Shown here: positions 7,588-16,485 of the stretch, in pieces
Layout: each line of letters starts with the position of its first letter
Numbering within the stretch: the first letter of the stretch is position 1
NCBI GenBank assembly: GCA_017694995.1
Contig: JADIMB010000001.1
Span: 1 to 64,000 of the forward strand
Reading direction: 5' to 3'
Source: Candidatus Cryptobacteroides faecavium
GTDB lineage: Bacteria > Bacteroidota > Bacteroidia > Bacteroidales > UBA932
DNA length: 64,000 nt
Program-made: the position numbers and the translations under genes
The notes under the pieces: model-generated
The model's database searches: none
Told to the model about the DNA's origin: nothing
The model's input: only the letters and a program-made list of their open reading frames with translations

Positions 7588-7648
7588 CCCCCGGCGAGGG
7601 GGAAGGAAGGGGGTGGCGCCCCTTAATAAGGGGCTGTCACGAAGTGAC
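7588..7648. repeat. Three consecutive stem-loops in the intergenic mosaic
   Basis: CCCCC-GGCGA-GGGGG (7588-7602), GCCCCTT-AAT-AAGGGGC (7618-7634) and GTCAC-GAA-GTGAC (7636-7648) follow each other within 61 bp. They look like a REP-type palindromic element rather than a gene or a single terminator. No coding sequence is seen between 7511 and 7818. Confidence 0.5.
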
Positions 7649-7686
7649 TGGGGATTAGATTATATGATTAAACGCATGTTTAATCA

Positions 7687-7779
7687 TTAACGTCAGTGTG
7701 ACGGATTCCGGTCATAAATGATAAAATATTGATTTTTAGGATAATACTGTTAAACATAAATTCGTCGAACTGACGTTAA
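7687..7779. repeat. Inverted pair of a 22-bp dispersed repeat
   Basis: TTAACGTCAGT at 7687-7697 is the exact reverse complement of 7769-7779. Similarity continues inward, with 18 of 22 bases matching between 7687-7708 and the complement of 7758-7779. A third related copy lies at 58589-58610, with 19 of 22 bases matching the 7779 copy. Confidence 0.55.
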
Positions 7780-7818
7780 ATAACATCCTTTTCAGGAATA
7801 CAACAAAATAAACCCGGA

Positions 7819-8886
7819 ATGAAACAGAACGAAATAATGAAAATGCTCTACGATGTGCAGCACCCGGCCAAGGGTGACAGGAACATCGTGGAGCTCGGGA
7901 TGGTGGAAAAGGTGGACATAGAGGACAATAAAGTCACCGTCACCCTCGCTTTCCCGAAACACCGCGACCCTCTCGCTGAGTACCTCATAGGCAGCACAAA
8001 GGCGGCAGTCATCCGCCACGCTCCGGAAGGGACGCAGGTGGAAGTCAAGACCATAGTCAAGGAAGAAGCCCCGAAAAAGCAGGTGGGACTCAACCTCGGG
8101 ACCGAAGAGCTGGAGCATGTTAAGCACATCATCGGGGTAGCCTCGGGCAAAGGAGGTGTAGGCAAGTCCACCGTAGCAGTGAACCTGGCGATAGCCCTTG
8201 CCCGGGCCGGATACAAGGTCGGGCTCGCTGATGCCGACGTATACGGGCCTTCAGTACCGAAGATGACCGGCACGGAGCACGATATGCCCGAGGCTTTCCA
8301 GGAGGGGGACAAGGAAGTGATAATGCCTCTGGAGAAATACGGAGTGAAATGGATGTCCATCGGATATTTCGCCTCTCCGGAACAGGCCCTCATCTGGAGA
8401 GGGCCGATGGCTTGCAACGCCCTCAAGCAGATGATCCTGCAGGTACGCTGGGGCGAGCTTGACTTCCTTCTCATCGACATGCCTCCGGGAACAGGGGACA
8501 TCCACATCAGCCTGGTGCACGACATACCTCTGAGCGGTGCAGTGATAGTCACCACCCCCCAGGCTGTGGCCCTTGCCGATGTGGAGAAAGGGGTGAACAT
8601 GTTCCGCAACGAGAGCATCCGCAAGCCTATCTTCGGGCTGGTGGAGAACATGGCCTGGTTCACACCGGAGGAACTTCCGGACAACAGGTACTACATCTTC
8701 GGCAAGGACGGAGGGGCTGAGATGGCAGCGAAATACGGCATCCCTCTGCTCGGGCAGGTGCCTATCGTCCAGAGCATCAGGGAAAGCGGCGACAGCGGAG
8801 AGCCCGCCGCCCTCTCGGACAGGCCTGACGGAGTGGCGTTCATGGGCATTGCCTCAAGACTCGTTGAAGAAGTAAACAAGAAATAA
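7819..8886 (+). CDS. mrp: Mrp/NBP35-type P-loop ATPase, Fe-S cluster carrier
   Basis: 355 residues. Residues about 1-90 form a MIP18 (DUF59) domain. The deviant Walker [10 protein letters not shown] is at 110-118 and DMPPGTGD is the Walker B region. The family carries and transfers Fe-S clusters in the cytoplasm. The region that normally holds the CxxC cluster ligands reads [20 protein letters not shown], and the protein has only one cysteine (in PMACN). Any cluster chemistry must therefore differ from Nbp35/ApbC; similar cysteine-poor versions appear to be usual in Bacteroidota. thyA follows after a terminator-like hairpin. Confidence 0.92.
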   Translation: MKQNEIMKMLYDVQHPAKGDRNIVELGMVEKVDIEDNKVTVTLAFPKHRDPLAEYLIGSTKAAVIRHAPEGTQVEVKTIVKEEAPKKQVGLNLGTEELEHVKHIIGVASGKGGVGKSTVAVNLAIALARAGYKVGLADADVYGPSVPKMTGTEHDMPEAFQEGDKEVIMPLEKYGVKWMSIGYFASPEQALIWRGPMACNALKQMILQVRWGELDFLLIDMPPGTGDIHISLVHDIPLSGAVIVTTPQAVALADVEKGVNMFRNESIRKPIFGLVENMAWFTPEELPDNRYYIFGKDGGAEMAAKYGIPLLGQVPIVQSIRESGDSGEPAALSDRPDGVAFMGIASRLVEEVNKK

Positions 8887-8897
8887 TACACCAACAC

Positions 8898-8924
8898 GGT
8901 TCCGGGGCTTCCCCGGGACCTTTT
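8898..8924 (+). terminator. Terminator or attenuator between mrp and thyA
   Basis: GGTTCCGGGG (8898-8907) pairs with CCCCGGGACC (8911-8920) with one G-U pair and a 3-nt loop, followed by TTTT. It lies only 15 nt before the thyA ATG, so it could partly uncouple thyA from mrp. Confidence 0.6.
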
Positions 8925-8938
8925 CATTGAACCTGCAG

Positions 8939-9733
8939 ATGAAACAGTATCTTGACCTCCTGCGGCACATACGCGAGCACGGAGTAATGAAAGAAGACCG
9001 TACCGGAGTCGGTACGCAGAGTGTTTTCGGATACCAGATGCGCTTCGACCTGGGCGCGGGGTTCCCGCTTCTCACTACCAAGAAAGTGCACCTGAAATCC
9101 ATCATATACGAGCTTCTCTGGTTCATTTCCGGAGACACCAACATCAAGTATCTCAAAGACCACGGAGTGTCCATCTGGGACGAATGGGCCGATGAGAACG
9201 GAGACCTTGGCCCTGTATACGGGCACCAGTGGAGAAGCTGGCCGGCCCCGGACGGAAGCGCCATAGACCAGCTGTCAAATGTGATAGATTCCATCAGGAA
9301 AAACCCTGACAGCAGAAGGCTGCTGGTCTCCGCATGGAATGTGGCGGAAGTGGACAGGATGGCCCTGCCCCCGTGCCACACCATGTTCCAGTTCTATGTG
9401 GCGGAAGGGAAGCTCTCGTGCCAGCTGTACCAGAGGAGCGCGGACGTCTTCCTCGGAGTGCCGTTCAACATAGCCTCCTATGCCCTGCTCACCATGATGA
9501 CAGCGCAGGTGTGCGGCCTGCAGCCAGGGGAGTTCATCCACACCACAGGGGACACCCATATCTACCGCAACCATTTCGACCAGGTGGCCCTGCAGCTCTC
9601 CCGTGAGCCCAGACCGCTCCCCGTCATGAAGATAAACCCTGAAGTAAAGGATATCTTCAGCTTCAGATACGAGGACTTCTCTCTGGAAGGTTACGACCCG
9701 TGGCCTGCAATCAAGGCTCCTGTAGCGGTATGA
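8939..9733 (+). CDS. thyA: Thymidylate synthase
   Basis: 264 residues, the same length as the E. coli enzyme. It converts dUMP to dTMP using methylene-tetrahydrofolate. The nucleophile is C146 in [12 protein letters not shown], followed by the [18 protein letters not shown] nucleotide-binding region. The start at 8939 (MKQYLDLL) is chosen over a TTG/ATG four codons upstream because it matches the family N terminus and lies clear of the upstream hairpin. A dihydrofolate reductase gene, often the downstream partner, is not present; galM is convergent instead. Confidence 0.96.
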   Translation: MKQYLDLLRHIREHGVMKEDRTGVGTQSVFGYQMRFDLGAGFPLLTTKKVHLKSIIYELLWFISGDTNIKYLKDHGVSIWDEWADENGDLGPVYGHQWRSWPAPDGSAIDQLSNVIDSIRKNPDSRRLLVSAWNVAEVDRMALPPCHTMFQFYVAEGKLSCQLYQRSADVFLGVPFNIASYALLTMMTAQVCGLQPGEFIHTTGDTHIYRNHFDQVALQLSREPRPLPVMKINPEVKDIFSFRYEDFSLEGYDPWPAIKAPVAV

Positions 9734-9770
9734 CAAACCCACTGCGAAGCATGAAATAAGGAATAAAATT

Positions 9771-9804
9771 GAGGCCGGCCCTAAATGATTAAAGGACCGG
9801 CCTC
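9771..9804. terminator. Terminator between convergent thyA and galM
   Basis: GAGGCCGG (9771-9778) pairs with CCGGCCTC (9797-9804) over an 18-nt AT-rich loop. The minus-strand tail AATTTTATTC suits galM; the plus-strand tail GTCATTCGTTTTA is weaker, so thyA may also end here. Confidence 0.7.
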
Positions 9805-9814
9805 GTCATTCGTT

Positions 9815-10867
9815 TTACCTTCTTACCTTGAACGCAAAGATTATAGCCTCCTCGAAAGTCTCTCCGGGACGCAGGACTGTGGTAGGGTAGTCCGGTCTGT
9901 TCGGAGAGTCCGGGAAATGCTGACATTCGATGGCCACACCGTCATAGTCACTGTAAGAGCGTCCGCACTTGCCTTCAGGACAGCCTGCAAGCCAGTTACC
10001 CGTATATACCTGGACTCCCGGCTGGGTAGTGGTGACTTCAAGCACCCTCCCGCTTGCTGGGGAGTAGAGTTCAGCCGCAGTCTGGAGCTGTCCCGGCTCC
10101 GCCCCGTCGATGACCCAGCAGTTGTCATAGCCTTTCCCGTATTTCAGGGCTGGAAAATCAGCCTTGATATCGCGTCCCAGAGGCTTCGCCACGATGAAAT
10201 CCATCGGAGTGCCGGCCACCGGCTCGCTCTCCCCCGTCGGAATAAGAGTCTCATCTGTAGGAAGATACTCAGAAGCATTGAGCCTGAGCTCATGGTCAAG
10301 CACGCTCCCGCTTCCTTCACCGTCAAGGTTGAAATAAGCATGGTTGGTGAGATTCACCACCGTAGGGGCGTCGCTTTCAGCAGTGAGGGTAAGCCTGAGC
10401 TCGTTGTCCTCGCTCCACTCGTAGCGTGCCACAGCCTTGAGTGCTCCGGGATAACCCATCTCCCCGTCTTCGGAATAATACATGAACTCCACTCCGTCCT
10501 CATGTATCCTGCTCTCCCACACCTGGTTCTGGAACCCCTGCGGGCCGCCGTGCAGATGATTGGGGCCGTTGTTCACAGGCAGGGTGTATTCTTTCCCGTC
10601 CAGGGTGAAATGGCCTTTGGCTATCCTGTTGGCATATCTGCCGGGCACCTTTCCGGCGCAAGGGCCGTCATCGAAATAGCTCAGCGGGTCCTTATATCCG
10701 AGAACCACATCGGACAGCCGCCCGTCCCTGTCCGGCACGGCAACAGCCACTATACCGGCCCCGACGCTTGAAAGCTGCACATACGCCCCGCTGCTGTTTT
10801 TCAACGTATAACGCCAGATTTCCTTTCCGCATGGGGACTTGCCCCAGAGTTCTTTTTCTATGTCCAT
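9815..10867 (-). CDS. galM: Aldose 1-epimerase (mutarotase)
   Basis: 350 residues. It interconverts alpha and beta anomers of sugars such as galactose, feeding galactokinase. The galactose mutarotase fold is shown by PGRYANRIAKGHF, NGPNHLHGGPQGFQ (catalytic-type His), the NLTNHAYFNLDGEG segment with a second His, and the late AIECQHFPDSPN segment with the general-base acid. The ATG at 10867 is used; a TTG three codons earlier is possible. No signal peptide, so it is cytoplasmic. galK lies 6.4 kb away in the same orientation with unrelated genes between. Confidence 0.93.
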   Translation of the reverse strand: MDIEKELWGKSPCGKEIWRYTLKNSSGAYVQLSSVGAGIVAVAVPDRDGRLSDVVLGYKDPLSYFDDGPCAGKVPGRYANRIAKGHFTLDGKEYTLPVNNGPNHLHGGPQGFQNQVWESRIHEDGVEFMYYSEDGEMGYPGALKAVARYEWSEDNELRLTLTAESDAPTVVNLTNHAYFNLDGEGSGSVLDHELRLNASEYLPTDETLIPTGESEPVAGTPMDFIVAKPLGRDIKADFPALKYGKGYDNCWVIDGAEPGQLQTAAELYSPASGRVLEVTTTQPGVQVYTGNWLAGCPEGKCGRSYSDYDGVAIECQHFPDSPNRPDYPTTVLRPGETFEEAIIFAFKVRR

Positions 10868-10962
10868 GGTTATCAAGAATTAATGTTTCAAAAAATATTT
10901 TCGAGTATCAAAGATAATCATTTTTACTTGACCGGGTCACCTTGGTCCTGACACAGACATGA

Positions 10963-11943
10963 CTATTGTCCCGCTATTGCATGAAGCGCAGCGAACACCC
11001 TGTCTTCAGGTGCGTCTTTCAGAAGCACAGTCTTGTCCCTGTCAAGAAGATAGAGAGAAGGGATTGCCCTTACGTTGTACAGGAGGTCGGTACGGATGGT
11101 GAATGAAGGGTCATACCCGTTGTACCACCTGTCAGGATACTCTTTCAGGTATTCGTGCCAGGAGACGAGGTCCTCGTCGATATATATGTTGGCCACTGCC
11201 AGTCTGCCTGAAGAAACCAGGGAGCCCAGTACCGGATCCGATTCAAGCCTGCCGATGATGTGTTTGCAGGCCTCGCAGCCTGGATTGCTGAAAAACAGCA
11301 GGGTATATTCGGCATCCAGACTGTATAGAGTATGCATCCTTCCCTGACCGTCACTGAAAGTGAAATCGGCCGCAGGCGTGCCTGTCCTGTTCAGTGAGCA
11401 CATCCTGGCATCATACTCATAGCGCATCCTCTGCTCCGGTGTGAAACCTCCGTATGCAGCCATCCTGGAGACGAAAGGAAGATAAAGGTCCTCGCTGCGT
11501 ACCGGAGAATTGGGGTCGTAAAAATATTTGTATGCCAGAGCTGATACGGTCTCGAACACTGTGGAGGAGGTGTCCTTTGTCTCTACCGCTGAAATCCTGT
11601 CAAACAAGGAGGATACGGCCCTGCCGGCCTGTTCCGGCCCCGTCTTAAGGATAATTGATGTCCAGTCGGCGAAAGCCTGCTCGAGATCCTTTTCCGGCAC
11701 TCCGTTGACCATAGTGGAGTCACACGGATAAAAGGCCGATGTGTCGGTATATCCGTCCCAGTAATGCATTGCAAGGTATTCCATGGCATCCTCCCCGGAA
11801 GAAATGATGGACGGGACCTCAGGGACAGGGAAGGGCCGCGGAAGGGAAATTTCCCCTTGTCCTCCGGAACAGCCGGCCAGGGATGTGATAACACAGCCGG
11901 CCAGGGCCAGGCAGACTGCCTTTATATTGTCATAAATCTCCAT
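10963..11943 (-). CDS. DUF5106 / thioredoxin-fold lipoprotein
   Basis: 326 residues. A signal peptide ends at a lipobox (LAGC, Cys at about 25). Residues about 40-180 form a DUF5106-like helical domain (AMEYLAMHYWDGYTD ... LEQAFADWTSIIL ... DPNSPVRSEDLYLPF). Residues about 190-326 form a thioredoxin-like domain with the redox motif GCEAC and a cis-proline region RAIPSLYLLDRD. It probably acts as a periplasmic thiol-disulfide protein. A paralogue with the same two domains ends the fimbrial operon at 39955. It is divergent from the large outer-membrane protein gene at 12056. Confidence 0.8.
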   Translation of the reverse strand: MEIYDNIKAVCLALAGCVITSLAGCSGGQGEISLPRPFPVPEVPSIISSGEDAMEYLAMHYWDGYTDTSAFYPCDSTMVNGVPEKDLEQAFADWTSIILKTGPEQAGRAVSSLFDRISAVETKDTSSTVFETVSALAYKYFYDPNSPVRSEDLYLPFVSRMAAYGGFTPEQRMRYEYDARMCSLNRTGTPAADFTFSDGQGRMHTLYSLDAEYTLLFFSNPGCEACKHIIGRLESDPVLGSLVSSGRLAVANIYIDEDLVSWHEYLKEYPDRWYNGYDPSFTIRTDLLYNVRAIPSLYLLDRDKTVLLKDAPEDRVFAALHAIAGQ

Positions 11944-11999
11944 CTCGTAAATGAATTTCCCGGATATGTCTGTTAAAACGGATTAATTGTCCGGTGCAT

Positions 12000-12030
12000 T
12001 TTGGCAAAATTATAAAAATAATTAGATTTG
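12000..12030 (+). promoter_or_regulatory. Promoter of the 997-residue outer-membrane protein gene
   Basis: TTTG (12000-12003), a 19-nt spacer and TAGATTTG (12023-12030) give a near-ideal Bacteroidota promoter. Initiation would lie about 18 nt before the ATG at 12056. Confidence 0.65.
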
Positions 12031-12055
12031 CCGCCGGAATATTCTTGAGTGCTGA

Positions 12056-15049
12056 ATGAAATATTTTTTCTCCATTGTCGCATTGCTATTTTATGCTGTT
12101 TCAGCCAGTGCACAGTTCTATACCACAGGAGATGACCCGGGATCGCTGAAATGGTCAAGGATCCGTACCGGCCACTATGACGTGATCTACCCATGCGGGC
12201 TGGATTCTCTTGCGGGTGTATATGCCCTGAATCTCGAGAAATACCGCCTGGATGTCTCCAGGAGCGCAGGATACGCCCCGGGGGAATACACAAGGACAAG
12301 GATGCCTGTAATCCTGCATGCATACAACGCACAGTCAAACGGTGTGGTGGTCTGGGCCCCGAAGCGCATGGAACTCTTCACCACTCCCCAGGCGTACTCC
12401 CCGGAACCGATGCCATGGATACAGAACCTGGCCATCCACGAGTCCCGCCATGTGGCCCAGATGCAGCAGGGCATGAGCCATGTCTTCAGGCCGTTCAACT
12501 ACATTTTCGGACAGATGTGGACCGGGGCCATAGCCGGGCTGTATCCCAGCAAATGGCTCCTTGAAGGCGACGCCGTAGTGGCAGAGACAGCCCTCACAAA
12601 GTCAGGGCGGGGCAGGACGGCAGACCTTCTGAACTGGTATATGGCAGCTTTTGACAACGGGGATTTCCGCAAGTCAAAGAAATGGAAATACGGGTCCTAC
12701 CGCTATTACACTCCGAATGAATATTCCCTGGGATATTTCTACATAAGCGGGATAAGGTACCTGTACGACTGCCCTGACTTCACTTCAAGATATCTCCATT
12801 ATGCAGCCCGCAGGCCGTACAACCTTTTCTTCGAAAGAACTGTCACCAGAAGCATAAGCGGGAAGAATGTCCGCAATACATTCAATGAAATCATCACCTT
12901 CTACTCCGGCCTATGGGAAAGGGAAAGGGAACTCCGCAGGCCTTTCATCCCCTCAGAAAGGCTTTCTGACAGGAAAATAAGAAGATACACTGAGTATGAA
13001 GGAAACGAATCCGCTCCCGAGGGCATTTTTTCGATAAAAAGCAGCCTTGTCAGCAGCAGGGCGCTGGTACTGCATGAATCCTCCGGAAAGGAGAGAAGGA
13101 TCACGGCATTTGCAGGGGAGACAAGCAGGCTTGAATACTCTGACTCCACACGGCGCCTTTACTGGAGCGAGACTGTCCCCGGGGCGAGATGGGGACAGAA
13201 GTCAAACTCGAAGATAAGGTACTATGACCTGAAGGAGAAACGGAAGAGAAGCCTTACGCGAAGGGGCAAGCTCTTCAATCCTGCAGTGTCGGACAGCCTG
13301 GGCCTGGTCTGCGCCACGGAGTATCCGGCAGAAGGGGGCAGCAGGATAGCTGTCTTCAGGCATACCGGGGAAAGGGTGCTTGAAATAGACGCCCCTGATT
13401 CGCTGCAGGTAGTGGAACCGGCATGGATAGGGGACAGGATTTTCTTCTGCGGGATATCAGGATGCGGGTCAGGACTGTACTGCACAGGGCCGGTAGGAAG
13501 CGCAGAAGCGGGGCACGTCAGCATGGTGCTCGCACCCCAGCCTGTGAAGATCAACGGGCTTAAGTCTGAAGGAAACCGCCTCATGTTCACAAGCGACAGG
13601 AACGGCGTGAACGAGATGTACACATACTCTCCTGCCTCCGGAAAGCTCGTCCAGGTCACATCCACCCCTTATGGAGCCACGGACTTCCAGTACAGCCAGG
13701 ACGGGAAGATCCTGTATTACTCAGCCTACACACACGACGGGAAAATCCTCAGCAGGACAGATGCAGACTCGCTCATAAACAGGCAGGAAGACTTCAGCGA
13801 CATCCACATATACACAGTGGCTGAAAAGCTTTCGGAACAGGAAAGGGAGCTCGGCGCCTCAGCGGAAGAAGGCCCCGACGGGACTCTCCTGGACGCGGAA
13901 ACGGAGATTCAGAAGCCTTCAAAATACCGCAAGTTCCCTCATCTTTTCAACATACATTCCTGGGCGCCTGTATATTTCAGCTATGACAACATAAAGAATC
14001 TCAGCTACGACTACTACTATGACATGGTCTCCCTGGGTACGGCCGCCGTCATGCAGAACCACCTGGGCACCTTCACCGCCAATTTCGGGTATTCCGCACA
14101 CAAGGACCCTTATGACAGGGATTTCTGGAGACATTCCGGGCACGCCAAGTTCACATATACAGGACTTTATCCGGTAATAGAAGCCTCCGTGGACTTCAAC
14201 GACAGGGCCGCCAGGAGCAGTTTTCTCAACATGAGCATGGTGGATGACACACATTACATGGTCTCTCTCATGTCGCAGAGTTCCAGAGTGCCTTCCCTTT
14301 CGGGCACAGTGAGGACATACATACCGTTCAATTTCTCCTCAGGGGGATGGTACAGGGGATTCATACCGCAGCTTTCATGGTCGGCGAGCAATGATGTGGT
14401 CATAGGAAAGATAAACCAGTCCCTGACAGGCTCTGTACGCGCATACACCATGCTTGCTTCCGCCACTTCCGAGATATACCCTGACTGGGGAATCGGAGTG
14501 GAGGCCGGTGTGTCCGGATACATAGGGCAGTCTGACTGGTTCTCCCCGGTGGCATACGGGTATGTATACGGCTATCTGCCAGGATTCTTCGGCTCGCACG
14601 GATTCCGGCTTACCGCCACAGGGCAGATACAGACCAGGTCCGGGTCGCTCTTCTCCACAAGTGCCGTGAACAACCTCCCGAGAGGTCTCAGCTCAAGCAG
14701 CGCCGCTTCAAGCTACTTGTCCGGATACAGGTCAGACATCAAGTTCACAGTGGAGTATGCCCTTCCAGTATACCTGGGGGACTTCAACATATCTTCCGCC
14801 TTCTACGTAAAAAGGGCCGTACTGACACCTCATTTCGACATTACCCTCATGCCTGGAGGAAACCTTTTCTCGGCAGGAATCTCCGCCGCAGTGGAGTTCG
14901 GATGCTTCTTCTGGATAGGCACCCCTATAAGCATCGGAGTGACATATTCGTACAATGGAGGAAAATCATTCAGCGGCCTGGCAAGAGCTGCTGGTGACAT
15001 AGGACGCCACTATATAGGCCCCGTATTCAATATAAGCCTCCCGCAATAG
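12056..15049 (+). CDS. Predicted outer-membrane protein: HExxH domain, beta-propeller and C-terminal barrel
   Basis: 997 residues with a signal peptide (MKYFFSIVALLFYAVSASAQ). Residues about 25-300 look like a gluzincin-type metallopeptidase module: H128-E-S-R-H132 with E170 in WLLEGDAVVAE about 40 residues later, the spacing of a third zinc ligand. Residues about 310-590 contain repeated short strands with SDRNGVNEMYTYSP and QDGKILYYSAY signatures typical of TolB-like propeller blades. From about residue 620 to the end the sequence alternates aromatic and polar residues and ends FNISLPQ, as in outer-membrane barrels. Each part is inferred from motifs. The product may be a surface or periplasmic hydrolase anchored by its own barrel, or an inactive relative. 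It stands alone with its own promoter. Confidence 0.75.
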   Translation: MKYFFSIVALLFYAVSASAQFYTTGDDPGSLKWSRIRTGHYDVIYPCGLDSLAGVYALNLEKYRLDVSRSAGYAPGEYTRTRMPVILHAYNAQSNGVVVWAPKRMELFTTPQAYSPEPMPWIQNLAIHESRHVAQMQQGMSHVFRPFNYIFGQMWTGAIAGLYPSKWLLEGDAVVAETALTKSGRGRTADLLNWYMAAFDNGDFRKSKKWKYGSYRYYTPNEYSLGYFYISGIRYLYDCPDFTSRYLHYAARRPYNLFFERTVTRSISGKNVRNTFNEIITFYSGLWERERELRRPFIPSERLSDRKIRRYTEYEGNESAPEGIFSIKSSLVSSRALVLHESSGKERRITAFAGETSRLEYSDSTRRLYWSETVPGARWGQKSNSKIRYYDLKEKRKRSLTRRGKLFNPAVSDSLGLVCATEYPAEGGSRIAVFRHTGERVLEIDAPDSLQVVEPAWIGDRIFFCGISGCGSGLYCTGPVGSAEAGHVSMVLAPQPVKINGLKSEGNRLMFTSDRNGVNEMYTYSPASGKLVQVTSTPYGATDFQYSQDGKILYYSAYTHDGKILSRTDADSLINRQEDFSDIHIYTVAEKLSEQERELGASAEEGPDGTLLDAETEIQKPSKYRKFPHLFNIHSWAPVYFSYDNIKNLSYDYYYDMVSLGTAAVMQNHLGTFTANFGYSAHKDPYDRDFWRHSGHAKFTYTGLYPVIEASVDFNDRAARSSFLNMSMVDDTHYMVSLMSQSSRVPSLSGTVRTYIPFNFSSGGWYRGFIPQLSWSASNDVVIGKINQSLTGSVRAYTMLASATSEIYPDWGIGVEAGVSGYIGQSDWFSPVAYGYVYGYLPGFFGSHGFRLTATGQIQTRSGSLFSTSAVNNLPRGLSSSSAASSYLSGYRSDIKFTVEYALPVYLGDFNISSAFYVKRAVLTPHFDITLMPGGNLFSAGISAAVEFGCFFWIGTPISIGVTYSYNGGKSFSGLARAAGDIGRHYIGPVFNISLPQ

Positions 15050-15088
15050 GAAGGCTTACAGCATGAACATCGTATTTCCATGAAGCCT

Positions 15089-15106
15089 GGCCCAGAAAAC
15101 AGGGCC
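15089..15106 (-). terminator. Possible terminator of the YeiH-family gene
   Basis: GGCCC (15089-15093) and GGGCC (15102-15106) can pair across an 8-nt loop in the gap between convergent genes ending at 15049 and 15119. The stem is short and without a clear T tract, so this is tentative. Confidence 0.3.
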
Positions 15107-15118
15107 TTCTCCACTGAA

Positions 15119-16357
15119 TCATCCTATCATCGGCTTGATGATGCCGAAAATCACATAAGCCACAACGAGCGTTACCACAATATTGAATCCCTGGGCTATC
15201 AGGAAAACTTTGAGCGGCGTGCGGTTCTCCCTGCTGAATATCTCCTTGAACCTTGTCTCGAGCCCGATGCATACGAAAGCTACGCTGAAAAGCGTGTTCT
15301 GGAACCCTTTTGTCACCTTTCCGACAGTTTTTGCGGTGTCAGCGTCCATACAGAAGCTGAACACAAGTGAAGCCAGGATGAACCCTACAACGAATTTAGG
15401 GAACCTGTCCCAGATGACTCCGAGGGTAGGCTTCTCGGCGCGGTTCTTCCCCTGGTACGACCACATGAGCGATATTACGAACGCGGCCACTCCCAGCAGC
15501 ACGTTCTGCGAGGACTTGACGATGACGGCAGTCTTTGCCGCTGTCTCCCCCACCAGAGTACCGGAGGCAGCCACGGCTCCTGTAGTATCTATTGTCCCGC
15601 CGAGCCATGCTCCGGCCACCTCTTCACTCAGTCCCATGAGGCCGGAAAGCCACGGAAGCAGATACATCATCGGTATAGCTATGATAAGCACCAGGGAGAT
15701 GACATAGGAGAGTTTCTTGTTGTCCCCGTTTATCACACCGCAAGTGGCTATTGCCGCGGATACCCCGCATATCGACACGGCGCTGGAAACCATAGTCCCC
15801 ATTTCCGGGTCTATCTTCATCCTCTTTCCGAGCCAGAAAGCGAAATACCACACTGTGAACACCACTATAAGGGACTGCACAAGCCCGTACGCCCCGGATT
15901 TCACTACTTCGCTGAAAATGATGGTGGAGCCCAGGCAGATGATGCCTATCTTTATGTAGAATTCACTCTGGACGGCCGACTTGAGCCAGTCAGGGACCCT
16001 GAACACATTGCTTATCAGAAGCCCGAGTATCACTGCGAAGAACACGGATTCGAATCCCAGCTCCTTCACGGCAGGAATTGAGGCTATGAGCTGTGCGCAC
16101 AGCGTAAGCGAGAAAATCACCAGCAGTGAAGGAAGTATCCACTTGAGAGGCTTCCCGAGCAAAGCGGAAGTCACGTAAGTGAGCAGAAGTACGAAAAGGA
16201 ACATATATCCAGCTGAAAGCCAGTCAGCTCCTGTCTTCAGGGAACTCGGCATTTCAGGCATCACATCAGGGAAGATACCTGCAAGAGCCAAAATCACTGC
16301 TCCTGCAAAGACTATGATCCAGTCCTCAGAAGCAAATTGTCTTAACCATTTTTTCAT
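15119..16357 (-). CDS. YeiH-family putative sulfate exporter (UPF0324)
   Basis: 412 residues, highly hydrophobic, with about ten to eleven predicted membrane helices. The family-typical segments SAVSICGVSAAIATCG and AWLGGTIDTTGAVAASGTLVGE are present, as is the N-terminal region MKKWLRQFASEDWIIVF. It is an inner-membrane protein of the putative sulfate exporter family; the transported ion has rarely been tested and sulfate is only the family label. It is monocistronic with convergent and divergent neighbours. Confidence 0.88.
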   Translation of the reverse strand: MKKWLRQFASEDWIIVFAGAVILALAGIFPDVMPEMPSSLKTGADWLSAGYMFLFVLLLTYVTSALLGKPLKWILPSLLVIFSLTLCAQLIASIPAVKELGFESVFFAVILGLLISNVFRVPDWLKSAVQSEFYIKIGIICLGSTIIFSEVVKSGAYGLVQSLIVVFTVWYFAFWLGKRMKIDPEMGTMVSSAVSICGVSAAIATCGVINGDNKKLSYVISLVLIIAIPMMYLLPWLSGLMGLSEEVAGAWLGGTIDTTGAVAASGTLVGETAAKTAVIVKSSQNVLLGVAAFVISLMWSYQGKNRAEKPTLGVIWDRFPKFVVGFILASLVFSFCMDADTAKTVGKVTKGFQNTLFSVAFVCIGLETRFKEIFSRENRTPLKVFLIAQGFNIVVTLVVAYVIFGIIKPMIG

Positions 16358-16448
16358 CTGTAGCAGTTTTTCATAAAGGGTGCAAAGTTAAAGCATTTTA
16401 GAAAAATTCCAAACCAGCATTCCAAAACGGATTTTTGACAATAATTCG

Positions 16449-16456
16449 TATCTTTG
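16449..16456 (+). promoter_or_regulatory. Minus-7 box of the CpXC protein gene
   Basis: TATCTTTG is an exact TAnnTTTG match 29 nt before the ATG at 16486. No minus-33 TTTG sits at the usual distance. Confidence 0.45.
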
Positions 16457-16485
16457 GACGTTGAAGCAAATACTCTTACATTACC

